Assembly (NCBI GenBank): GCA_032718865.1
Contig: JALUTQ010000003.1
Location: 588,001-652,000 of the forward strand
Reading direction: 5' to 3'
Source: Tilletia caries
Taxonomy: Eukaryota; Basidiomycota; Exobasidiomycetes; Tilletiales; Tilletiaceae
Length of the DNA: 64,000 bases
Position numbers and translations under genes: made by a program. Shown here piece by piece: positions 34,811 to 44,599 of the stretch (the first letter of the stretch is position 1; the number at the start of each line of letters is the position of its first letter). The notes beneath the pieces were generated by a model. The model saw nothing but the letters and a program-made list of their open reading frames with translations, was not told where the DNA came from and ran no database searches.

Positions 34811-37800
34811 GAAGCGGTAGCAGAGTGGTGGGGTTACATCGAGCATAGACGATAACCGATGGCGCTGTCTGAGTCTTGGGGCAACGCGGTTGGTGCACCT
34901 GTCCCCACGAAGACGTCGAGCAAGAGCCATATCCTTTGGCATGACCGTCACGCGCTTGGCATGAATGGAGGCGGTGAAGCCTCTGGCAAGAAGCTGACTG
35001 GTGACGACGAGTTGTTCCAAAGCTGTCGGACCCAGCGGACGGCGTCCTGACACGTAACGTCCAGCACGCGAGAAGACGCGCTCAACCTCGGAAGTCGATC
35101 CGGGTGCAGAGAGACCCTACGAGCAAGCTTGGCGAGAGTTGGGTAAAGAGCCTCGTGTGATTTCCACCAACCCAGCACCGTATCACCAGGGACCTTTGAC
35201 CCCTTCTCGGCTAGTTGATAAGGGTTCCGATTCGCAAGGTAGGCGTCTACCTCCGTCTGCTCGGCCCGGATGGTCGCCGCTGAGCTGGCATTCGGCAGCT
35301 CGCGCCTCCACTTTTTCGGAAGAACAGACTTATGCTTGGAGGAACCTGGAACGGCGGGCTCGGACGGACCAGATGGGCTGTCAGAGAGTGCTCGCACCTC
35401 TTCATTGAGCAATGTCTTGACGCGTTCCACTTTGTCCGGGTAGTCGGCTTCGAAAGGGTCGAGGCGGTATCGTGGGTGGAGGACGCCAGCGAGAAGCAGC
35501 GTCTTGTTCTGAGCGGCCGCCTCCTGGTAACGTTTGATCTTGGTCCGCATCTGCATCAACCCAGTCTTCAGTTCCGCAGCAACGTCGCCGTTCTTGCTGC
35601 CAGCCTCCTCGATCTCGACCGAGAGGATGTGAACGAGTTCTCCGAACCGATGTAAGACCAAGCAGGCGTTGCTCGCATTCCGCTCGAACAGCAATGTTTG
35701 CCGGTGCACATACGACGATACCAGCGGATTTGTTGAGCAATATCGAAGTCGCGCTCCGTCAGGCCGATCGCGGTGACCTTGGGGCGAGTGGAGTTCTTGC
35801 TGTAGAGCAACAGGCCTTCTCGGATCTTGAGTGCGGCCTGCACCTGCTTGTAACGGCTGTTCCATCTCGTTTGATTCAGCTTGGGAGGAACCTTGTCGAC
35901 CAGCCTGGGGTTGTCATGATCGCGGTAGGCCATGGACATCCACTTCTTAAACTCTCGCAGCGAATCGGACGAGCTGTAGATCTGGGTGACGACGCTGGCG
36001 ATCTTGTTCAGAGGATTGGCCAAATCTTCGTCGTCCTCGCCCTCGACGTCGGCCGCTCCCGATTTGGTGCCCTCGCCTTTATCCCCCTGTTCGGCATCAT
36101 CATTACCTTCGTTACCGCCCTCTCCAGGCCCTCCGTCTTCTTCGTCTTCCTCAACCACCGTCGCTAACTTGCAGCGAACGTCCGCAAACATCACAAGGGC
36201 CTCCTCCGCTTCCGGATCGTCTGGCTCCAGTTCGCCTTCACGAACCCCTCCCGCCTGAACAACCGCAGCATCGTCTCCAGCCCCTCCCTTCTCTCCTTCG
36301 GCACCTCCGATTCCGTTGCCCGCAGAGGTGATTTCGGTCTCAGCGGCACCTTCGTCGTCCGACAGCGGCTCGTTATCCGAGTCATCGACGGGATCGTCGG
36401 CAACGGACTCCTTGGACTCCTCTGGGTTATCCGCGGACGCACGAAGAACACCATCATTGGCATCGGCTTTGAGGCCCATTCCGCTATAGAAGTCGACCAT
36501 GCCTCGATTGAGGACATGGTTAAAGCAAAAGATGTTGTGGTCCCCGCGTCGATGCTCAACCGCCTTCTGAGGGTCGTCTCTATCCTTGGCGAATTCGTAT
36601 TCGAGAGCGTCGCACATCCGCCTGTTCGCCGAGGCGGCGTCGCCGACGAGAATGCCGGACCACAGATCGAGCAGGTTGTGCTCTGAAAGAGCGCGGATAA
36701 GGTGCCCAGCGAGAGCAGCTCCGGTGTGTGGACCGCGTAAGACGGTGAAGCTGAGGATAAACTGCTGGAAACTCCAGTCGGTGTCAACGTAGTTGATGAC
36801 GAAGGCGAGGAACGTGTATCGCCGAGACGGCGACGTCCAGCCGTCGTGGGAGACACTGAAAGTGAGCTGATTCCGCTTTAAATGATCAACCGCTTCGCGG
36901 AGGATCTCTCCGTGGGCGGCTTCGAGGTCGCGACGAACCGTCCGGGCCGAGGTGAGTGCCGGAGAGAGGGAAGGGTTGATTGCTCGGATGATCTCCCTGA
37001 AGTGGGGGTTCTGAGGCTCTGTGAACGGCTGGTTCGACGCGATAACCCACTTGAGTACCAGTCGGCGTACTTCGGTGATCTTGGCCTCCGTCGCCTGAGC
37101 TTTCTGTGAGCTCATCCAACCGTCGAGTCCTTGCTGACCCCGTCCCGGCCGAACCGATGGAGTCGAGAAAGATGACATGGCGGGCGACGCGAGTTTGTCC
37201 TTGCCGGCGTCTTGATTCGTGCGCTGGAAAGTCCCGGCGAAGGACTTGTCAATGGGGTCGAACAGCCGGCTGCAGAACGAGCCGTTGACCTTCTAATTGA
37301 GATGTAAGGCCAAGTTCGAGCGGTTCTCCGGATGGGCGGTGTAGTGGCCACCGCAGAGACGGCACTGCCAAGTCTCGTCCGTACCGACGTACTTCTCGCC
37401 GGTCCGGCGAGTCTTGGGCTTCTTGGTCGCCCGGACGAACTTGAAGAACCGCGTGGATGTCCGATTCTCCATCTCGGGGAGATCGTCATCCTCGTCATCA
37501 CCCTCCGAACCCTTGTCCTGTTGATCGACCTCGCCGGACTGGGTTGATGCGGTCTCGCCGGCCGTGCGTGTGCGAGCCGACGGGCCGCGCAGCTCCTCCT
37601 CTTCTTCGGAGGTCATGCCCCCGTGGGAACCTGAGTCGGACCCTGGCTTCCCCGACCTGGCCTTTGTCATGACCCGTTTCTCCGACGCCGTAAGGGCGCG
37701 GCGCTTGTCGGACAGCAAAGGGTTGGTGGTCTTGCTGGTCGAGGACTGAGTTTTCTTCGGGGGAGCCTTGGGTGGGACCGCCTTGCCCTTCCCCTTCGAG

Positions 37801-38530
37801 CGCCCAGGAGGAATGGGGCGCTCGGTCTCGTTGCCGTCTGAGCCGGTGATGGGGGCGCCCTTCGGCGCAGCCACATAGCGAGGCTGCTTCGCTTGCCGGA
37901 TGGCCGTGGCGCTCCCAGATGCTGCCGTTCCCTGCCGGCCTGATGATCGCCCCTCTCCGTCGCCGTCGGTCGCATAGTCGGAAAGGCCGCTGGGCGCCCG
38001 ACGCCGACGCTTGCCGAGTGCCGACTCGCCCGCCTGGTAACCCTTGAGCAGCTGCCGACTGTTGCCGACAGTGGGATCCGCCTGGAAGGCGGCCCATAGC
38101 TTGTCCCCTTCTTGCGTGGCAGACGCGGGCTGAGGGACAATCAGGGGGACAATCAGGCGTGAGTCGACAGTGCAATGAGTAATGACCACGGCAAGGGTTA
38201 GAAAGAACTCACCATAATGGTCCAGCAATCTGACGTGGTCGTCAAGCCGTCGGTGGACTTGGCCTCGTCGAGTCCGCTTAAGAATGCGCCAAAGTTCTTG
38301 CGGCGCAGAGGTCCGAGAGAGAGGGCGTCGAGTTGTTCGCCGGCCTGCATTAACGTGAGATCGCCGAATAGGTAAGAGCAGGCGATGTCGAAGCACCGCC
38401 GGTCTTGCTCGGCTGGCGCGATCGCGGCGGAGGCGGCGGCATTGTCTGGCTGGTCTTGTTCGGCGGCGGCCTCGCGTTGCGCGACGGCCTGGGTTACGAA
38501 CTTGGGCAAGGCCCGCTCGTTGCTCGTCAT
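34781..38530 (-). pseudogene. hAT transposase of element B, disrupted
   Basis: Minus-strand gene: exon 1 38530-38213, intron to 38130, then a long frame from 38129. A BED-type finger (ETWQCRLCGG..NRSNLALHL) is followed at 37293-37295 by an in-frame TAG. The same frame continues with the RNase H-like region (FSVSHDGWTSPSRRY, GDAASANRRMCDAL, FCFNHVLNRGM, TRWNSRYKQV). It shifts frame near 35735 (TLLFERNASNACLVLHRF, then VLGWWKSHEALYPTLAKLARR) and again near 35105 in a (TC)3 run before the hATC dimerisation motif (STSEVERVFSRAGRYVSGRR). A long acidic insert (about 36000-36420) separates the catalytic blocks. One nonsense and two frame changes mean it is probably inactive, although each could be corrected by a single small change. 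Confidence 0.88.
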
Positions 38531-39503
38531 GTCGGATGCCAGCCTTGGGCTGGGCGATAGAGTGGAGAGTTGCGGTGAGGGGGGATATGGAATAGTGGCA
38601 GGCTGTGGCAGCTTGTGGACTCTGGGAGTCCGAGAATTGGCGTGAAAAGTTTCAAGTAAGAAGCCACAGACTGTGACGTGACTCGATGGTCACTGGGAGT
38701 CACTGTAGCTGCTAGCTCACGTGACCGTAATTTGCACTGAAATAGTTACTAGTAGCTACTACGAGCCAATATAGCGACTATTTCACCAAAAAGCCTGCCA
38801 AAATTTTGCACATCTGAAATAGTAACTATTAGTTTTTATAGTGGCTAGGTCTCACTTGACTATACTATCTCGCGCCGGGGCGACCACTCACTATAACTTG
38901 ACTATACTATTTCAAAAAAAAAATGGTAACTCTAGTAGCTTGCCGAGCCTTGGCCACGACGACACTTGCACGATGGTGTCTCACCGACGTGTCAAGCGTC
39001 ATAATGCTGTGGGATATTTCGTTGAGCAGGGCTTGGATCGGGTGCCTGGGACGATGGTGGTGCGGGAACCTCATTTGATTGGGGACAACCATCGCACAGA
39101 TCTGCGCGTCTCGGGGCCGGGCGCTCCTCGTGGGGTCCTTACCGAGTTCGACCTCACCTTCATCTCCACCACCTCCAAAGTCGCCCAGGCGATTGCGCAC
39201 CGCACTGAGCGTCAGCTTCTTCCCACGGGCATGGACAGATGGGCTATTGCAAGGGCGGCATTGGATGCCATTTTGGATAACAAGGCGGAGTCCAAGAGAG
39301 CTCTCTACGAGCAGCTGCTGGAGCACCGGGGAACGGCCTTCACCCCATTGGTATTTTCTCTGGAAGGCGCCTCACACCATGCGGCGACGACTGCCCTCAG
39401 GCATTGGAGGGGCTTGATGCACTCTTTCTCTTACATGTTCAACGCTATTTCAATCACTCTCCTTAGGTCTCGAGCAGAGACATTTGCACTCCGTCTTTAC
39501 TAA

Positions 39504-41076
39504 GTTCTCGTATTTGAGTTCTTTTGTCCTTCTTCTTTGTCTGCCATTTGTACTTCCTCCTTCCTACCACATCAATCCCACTCTTTCACCACCACCACCA
39601 TCACCACCACCACCACCGACGTCCTGCGCCTCGCCTCTCGATGTTTCCAACCCCATGAGGGTTTCACCATGCGGCACTACCCGCATTTCTTACCTCCCAC
39701 CCCTCTCCCGGTGCGTACATCCCCTCCCCTTTCTCCCTTGTGCGCTCGTCTCTCGCTCTCCCACTGGCTCCTCTGTCCTTTCTCCCTCCTTTGCAGCATC
39801 CCCGTCACGCCCGCCAACCGCTCTCCCCATCTTCCCGCCCTCGGTATCGATTCCCCTTGATCCGGTCCCTCGTTTCCTCGCTCTTCTCTCTCGGCCCGAC
39901 CTCCGTCCATTCGCGCCCTACACTTGTCTGCACCCGTCTTCATTACCTCGTCAACCGGCTTCACCTTGTGCCCCCGACCCGGCCACTCCTGCCTCCGCAC
40001 TTTTCTTTCCCCCCTTTCTCCCTCTCCTCTCTCTCTTACACAAATTTCCGAGCTCGTTCCTTGCGAACCAGGCTCTGTTCCTCGTGAACCACACCTCGTT
40101 CCTCGCGAACCACACCATGTTCCTCCGGAACCATACCCTCCCACAATGCTCCCTCGGCTTCTCATCTCGGCACTCTTCCTCCTGCTTCCCGTTCCCTACA
40201 CTCTCTAATGCTCGTCCACTGCGGAACGTCACTCGCATGTGCGCTTCTCTCTCTGGTTCTCCTCGTAATACCACACTGTTGACCCACCATCTCTCTCCTC
40301 TAACGTTACCGTCTTCAGTTCTCCTCATTTCCAAGCCAGTCCTGCCAGTCGCTGGACTTCTCCTCCTCCCACTGCTTTCTCACCTTCTCCTCTCTCGGCT
40401 CCTCCCCTCACCCCCTCCCTATGATTGCTCTTCCTTTTCTCATGCTCCATCCAGCCCTCACGCCGTCTCAAACCAACTCAGACCCGACTCGCTCCGAAAT
40501 CTGAACATGTCTCGGAATGTGTCTCACCCTCTCATGTCTGACCACCTCCCTCTCACAGATCCCACCCCTTTCTCCCTCTCTCTCCCTTCACCAAAGCTAA
40601 CCTCTCTGCCTTCCCCTCGACCTCGCCTCTCTGATACACACCCCTTTTCACCTCCGCATACTCACTTTCACACCTATCACTTCCCGTCCGACCCAAGACT
40701 ACTCTCCCTCCTTCTTCGCTCACTCACAGATCCATTACACCTCGTCTCGACCTTGCCTTTTCCACCTACCCGAACAGAAAGACTTGACCCGCGTCCTTCC
40801 GATAATGCCCCCTCTGGCACCTCTCCCGTCTCTCTCGCTCCGACCACCCCATCCCACTCAGCCCTAAGTCGACACACACTGCCTGAGTGCACTCTCTCTC
40901 ACGGGCAATCAGCTTCTCATCCTCCCAATCTCGGTACGCAGCTCTCTCCCCACTCCATCATGATTTTCCTCTTATATAACCTCGCCCCAGCTGACATTGG
41001 TCTTCCCACCTCCCTCTCCTCACCCCACACCCCCCCCTTCGCTCCCCCACCGACCTTCTACTTTGCCTTCTCTACC
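39504..41076. other. Pyrimidine-rich region, probable 5' flank/UTR of the second LINE
   Basis: CT-rich throughout, giving long open frames without protein-like composition. It contains a four-unit tandem repeat of about 21 bp (units like GTTCCTCGCGAACCACACC) at 40060-40135. The boundary between the R2-like LINE 3' end and the next LINE 5' end could not be located. Confidence 0.45.
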
Positions 41077-41280
41077 ATGGCTACTCCGCCCCCCTTCTTT
41101 TTCCCGCCTCCTCTCTTGGACGCCACCGCCGGCTTCACCCCTTCCCAGGCCATCTCGGTCGGCGGCACCCAACCTCAGGGTGATGAGTTTCCTCGTTCTC
41201 CTACGTCTTCATCTGCACCTCTTGCGGGCACAGCTCACCCCGTTCTCGACGATGACCTCGCCGAGTACGAAGATTCAGCA

Positions 41281-41675
41281 TACCTAGTCACATATAGTCG
41301 CTATCTCAGTTACTCGTAGCCACATATAGTGACTATTTCACCCAAATGTAACTGTTTGTGTTGGACAGGGGCTGGCTGAGACAGCTGCTGGATAGTTACT
41401 ATATGGTAGTTCCAGTCACTTATTTCCACATATATTGACTATGTCGATCTCACTTTGTGCTGAACCAGCCGCAGGTAGCTACTGGAAGTGACTATAGTGG
41501 CTATTTCAGCGAAAAGCCAACGAAAATTTTGCATGGCTGAAATAGTAACTATTAGTTTTTATAGTAGCTATATCTCACTTGACTAAACTATTTCCCGCCG
41601 AGGTGACCACTCACTATAACTTGACTATACTATTTCGCAGAAAAGTGGCAGCTCTGGTAGCTTGCCGAGCCTTGC
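41281..41675. mobile_element. Orphan right end of a hAT element (same family as element B)
   Basis: 41539-41675 is closely similar to 38817-38952, ending in the same TTGCCGAGCCTTG terminus. No matching left terminus or TSD partner of CTCGCACC is present at 41280, so the left part was deleted or the piece arose by recombination between two copies. Confidence 0.8.
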
Positions 41676-42218
41676 TCGCACCACTGCCGCTACTCTTGAG
41701 GACGATCTCATCGACTACGACGAAACAATGCACCCCGGTCACCCGACAACGAAAGTACCTCTCCTTGCGAGCCCCGCCCCAACACACCGGAGCAACTCCA
41801 CGACCTCGTCATCACACCTCCTTGGCGGAACACAGGATAGCATCATGGATGAGGATCAAGACTTCATCGCTCCAGACACCCAGCCCGTCGTCCCTAACTC
41901 TCAGCTCCCCGACGAGGCTGCCACCCTCTCCCAGGAAGTCGCTGGCCTTAGTCCTCCCAGCTCCTCACCCGTGGATCGATACCTCAACCGCCCCGCCGAA
42001 GGTACCTACGCTGAAGTCGACGATGACGACGAAGATTACACGGACGACGAGCAAGACGATGCGACTTCTTCCTCCTCTGCTGAGCCCGAGGCCATTCTCC
42101 CTCCCGCTGCCGTCCCTCAAGTCTCTCCTTCCAGCGTCAACGGCCTGGAAGCTATATCCTTCTACCGCTCGCGCAGGGGACGACACCCCCTCTGCGACCC
42201 TTTCACCATTCGCGCCGC

Positions 42219-42967
42219 CAAGGCTCGGACAGTTACTTACAGTTGTCCATTTTGGGTATACAGTACAGTACAGTTACAGTTATAACTTACCGCCAGCGCC
42301 TACAGTACAGTTACAGTTACAATTAAGTTACTTTAAGTTACTACAGTTACTGTATTTTTTTCGCCGCGCACGGACCTCCAACCTCAGTTTAAGTCACTGC
42401 TTAAGTCACTGTAGCAGTAACTAACAGTTACTGTAGACAAAGTCTCAAAGTAACTGTAACTTAAAAACTTTTTAAGTCACATAACGGTAACTTAAAAACT
42501 TTTTAAGTCACATAACGGAATTTAAAAAGTGTTTTAAGTCACAGTGCTGCCCTTCAAAATTGTCACCTAACAGTCCTCGAAAGTGACTGCAACTGTAACT
42601 CGATTTCCGGGTAAATGTTTTCGCCAAGGAAATGAGATTTGACTTAAGTAGGTGTGATTGTGTGAAGTAACTGTAAGTAACTGTACGCGGCTGTCAGTGG
42701 CTGTAAGTGCTTTCTCAAACTGAAAGTGGCTGCCAGTAGTTTTGTTCAACTTAAACAGTGATGTATAGTCATAGTAAGTTTGAACAGTTTGGGGCCCGAA
42801 AAATTCCAACTTAATCAACTATTAAGTTGACTGTACCCGGGCCCTACAGTTACAGTCAATCTAATTTTTTTCCGGCTCCGCCGCGTACAGTACAGTTACA
42901 GTTATGACTTATTAAGTCAACTTACCTACAGTTACAGTGGGCACAGTTATACAGTCGCCGGGCCTTG
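42219..42967. mobile_element. hAT MITE C, 749 bp, 8-bp TSD
   Basis: Left end CAAGGCTCGG, right end CCGGGCCTTG; TSD CGCGCCGC at 42211-42218 and 42968-42975. The body is filled with CAGTTACAGT / AAGTTACTTTAAGT words and has no coding capacity. The LINE ORF1 frame (FTIRAA / AGAYGGIPPG) is continuous once it and one TSD are removed. Confidence 0.9.
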
Positions 42968-44599
42968 CGCGCCGCCGCCGGGGCCTACGGAGGAATCCCT
43001 CCGGGCGCCTGTCGGTATTTCCTGCCTACTTGGTGGAAACACAACAACGACGCTCACCTCCAATGGGCCGAGGACGCTTTTGAGGAGGCCCTCACCCAAC
43101 GCTTCGCCACCTTCCCAATGCCTCGCGAATTCACTACCTTCTTCCACACCCAGGGCAGCGAGGCACGGCAGAAGGCCGTTGACGTCTACACGGCCCACAC
43201 TGAGCTCCATTTGGCCCTCGTCGACTCTTCCCTGGTTCTTCCCGGGAACGATTCGTTCAGTCACGCCATCCTCTCCCCACCCAAGGCTGGCCTGGCTATC
43301 TCCCCGCGATATATACCTTGCCGGGTTCGTTTCGACGCCAAGACTACTGGCGATGAGGCCAAGGCCGCCCTCCTCCACACCTTCTCCAACATTCACACTG
43401 CTTACGTTGTGGAGGCCTGGGAACTCGTGCGGCGCCGCCCGAACGGCCTCGTATTCAAACACGAGATCATATTCCTGGTCATGGTACCCGTCCCTCCCCT
43501 TGGACCTCGCGCTCCGGACGCGCCCCCATACACAGGCATGGCCGATCCAGTCTCCGACCATCAACGCGGTGGGATCCCTGCCTTTGCCTTCCAAATCGGC
43601 ACCGCTGACGTACAGATCGACTTCCCCTTCCGACCGAAGCACTGCTGGGGCTGCAAAGGTTTCTCCACTGCTTTCCACCGCACGGAAATGTGTATCAACG
43701 CGTCTGTCCCCTGTGGTCTGTGCCAAAAACGCGACCACACCGGCATTGCCTGCCCCCGGAAAACATCGCTCGCCAACCTTGGGTTGCTCAACCCCCCCCC
43801 CAGCCGGTTCCTGTCCTCCCCAGTCACCTCTCCTTCCCTGAAGCACCCGAGGTTCTTGGCCCCGACCCTGCGGTCCAGACTCATCAACAGCCCGCCCCGA
43901 CGCCCCCTGTCACCTCACACACAGCCGGCGATCATCCCTCCGGTTCGACGAACAACCCCTCTGCTTTCAACTACGCCTCCTTCGTCCAGGGCACCCCCGG
44001 ACCACACCCTACCCTCGCCATTTCCTCCTCTTCCATGGATCCCCCTCCACCCATCCAGTCGGCTCCACACTCCTCAACCCCCACAACGGCGAACACTCGT
44101 CCCTCCGGGTCAAAGCCTCGCGGTAGCAAGCGACCCTCCTCCTCTGGCGCGACGCCTTCGCCCTCCCTGCCCCGTGTCGCATCCTCCGGTACCGCTGCCT
44201 CTTCCTCCTCGACGGGCACGCACCCCCCCCCCCCCCCATCTCAACACCTCGCTCCCCAGCCAAGAAAATCCCTAAGGGCAAGAAGAAGGCGACTGACGGG
44301 CTCATCCAAACCTCACTCACCTTCGCCCGCCCGGCCACCTCCACTACCTTCTCATTCACCAGTTCCACTGTCGCATCCTCGTCCGCCGCAACCCTGGAAC
44401 CCACTACCCCTACCACCACGTCCACTACAGCCCCCTCTACCCCCTCCACCACCTCATCTAAGCGCTCTCGTATCATTCGATGAATCCCTCCTGCTATCTC
44501 CTCACAATGTTCCACGATATCGCTCCTATTCTTTCTGGCTTCTTATCGTTCTTCGTCGCCTCTCTATTCTCCTCTACACCCTCCTAATACTCATATCCG

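Larger units (their letters stand above)
30558..38952. mobile_element. hAT element B, 8,395 bp, 8-bp TSD, with transposase, CDK-like kinase and zinc-finger-like gene
   Basis: Terminal inverted repeats CAAGGCTCGGCAA / TTGCCGAGCCTTG; TSD GCCACGAC at 30550-30557 and 38953-38960. Subterminal zones (30575-30900, 33470-33680, 38660-38930) are packed with CTAGTAGCTA/ATAGTTAT-type words. Order inside: kinase (+), zinc-finger-like gene (+), hAT transposase (-). The target is the coding sequence of the R2-like LINE, whose frame continues across after removal of the element plus one TSD. Its right 130 bp is repeated at 41539-41675. Confidence 0.93.
26245..39503 (+). pseudogene. R2-like LINE reading frame (zinc fingers, RT, restriction-like endonuclease) split by two hAT elements
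   Basis: Coding pieces are 26245-26321, 28116-30557 and 38961-39503, about 3.06 kb. Removing each hAT with one TSD copy continues the frame. N-terminal zinc fingers: a C2H2-type CPATEC..H..H interrupted by the first hAT, then CVEC..HNC and CSTC..HQC. RT motifs: LTPLNKQGGGVRPI, LLDFSNAFNA, SQGLPQGDPFGPLFF and YFDDW. After RT comes CLDCGLRAPHGHDDTC, a CCHC motif like the one before the R2 endonuclease, then NHRTDLRV..TEFDLTF resembling the RLE catalytic Asp pair. Frame changes occur near 28795, about 28912-28927 and at an 8-bp tandem duplication 30471-30486. It is a relic. The R2-like label is by motif order; site specificity cannot be judged. Confidence 0.8.
41077..44483 (+). pseudogene. LINE ORF1 (gag-like, zinc knuckles), interrupted by hAT sequences
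   Basis: An ATG in good context (ACCATGG, 41077) opens a frame to about 41280 (DLAEYEDSAY). After a hAT fragment the frame resumes at 41676 (LEDDLIDYDETM) and runs to 42218, where a second hAT is inserted. It resumes in frame at 42976 (YGGIPPGACRYFLPTWW). Two zinc knuckles follow: CWGCKGFSTAFHRTEMC and CGLCQKRDHTGIAC. Two poly(C) runs (43792-43801 and 44223-44237) shift the frame before the basic C-terminus SPAKKIPKGKKKATDG and the stop at 44481-44483. It binds LINE RNA by analogy with other ORF1 proteins. Whether 41077-41280 belongs to the same copy is uncertain because the hAT between lacks a left end. Confidence 0.75.

Noticed and set aside
34859..35655. Plus-strand frames opposite the hAT transposase C-terminus
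   Set aside because: The minus strand carries clear hAT motifs (VERVFSRAG); plus-strand frames are antisense shadows.
39484..41319. 611-codon plus-strand open frame starting in the R2-like LINE
   Set aside because: Pyrimidine-rich DNA gives a Pro/Ser/Leu composition; only the last part from 41077 looks like LINE ORF1, so the long frame as a whole is not a gene.
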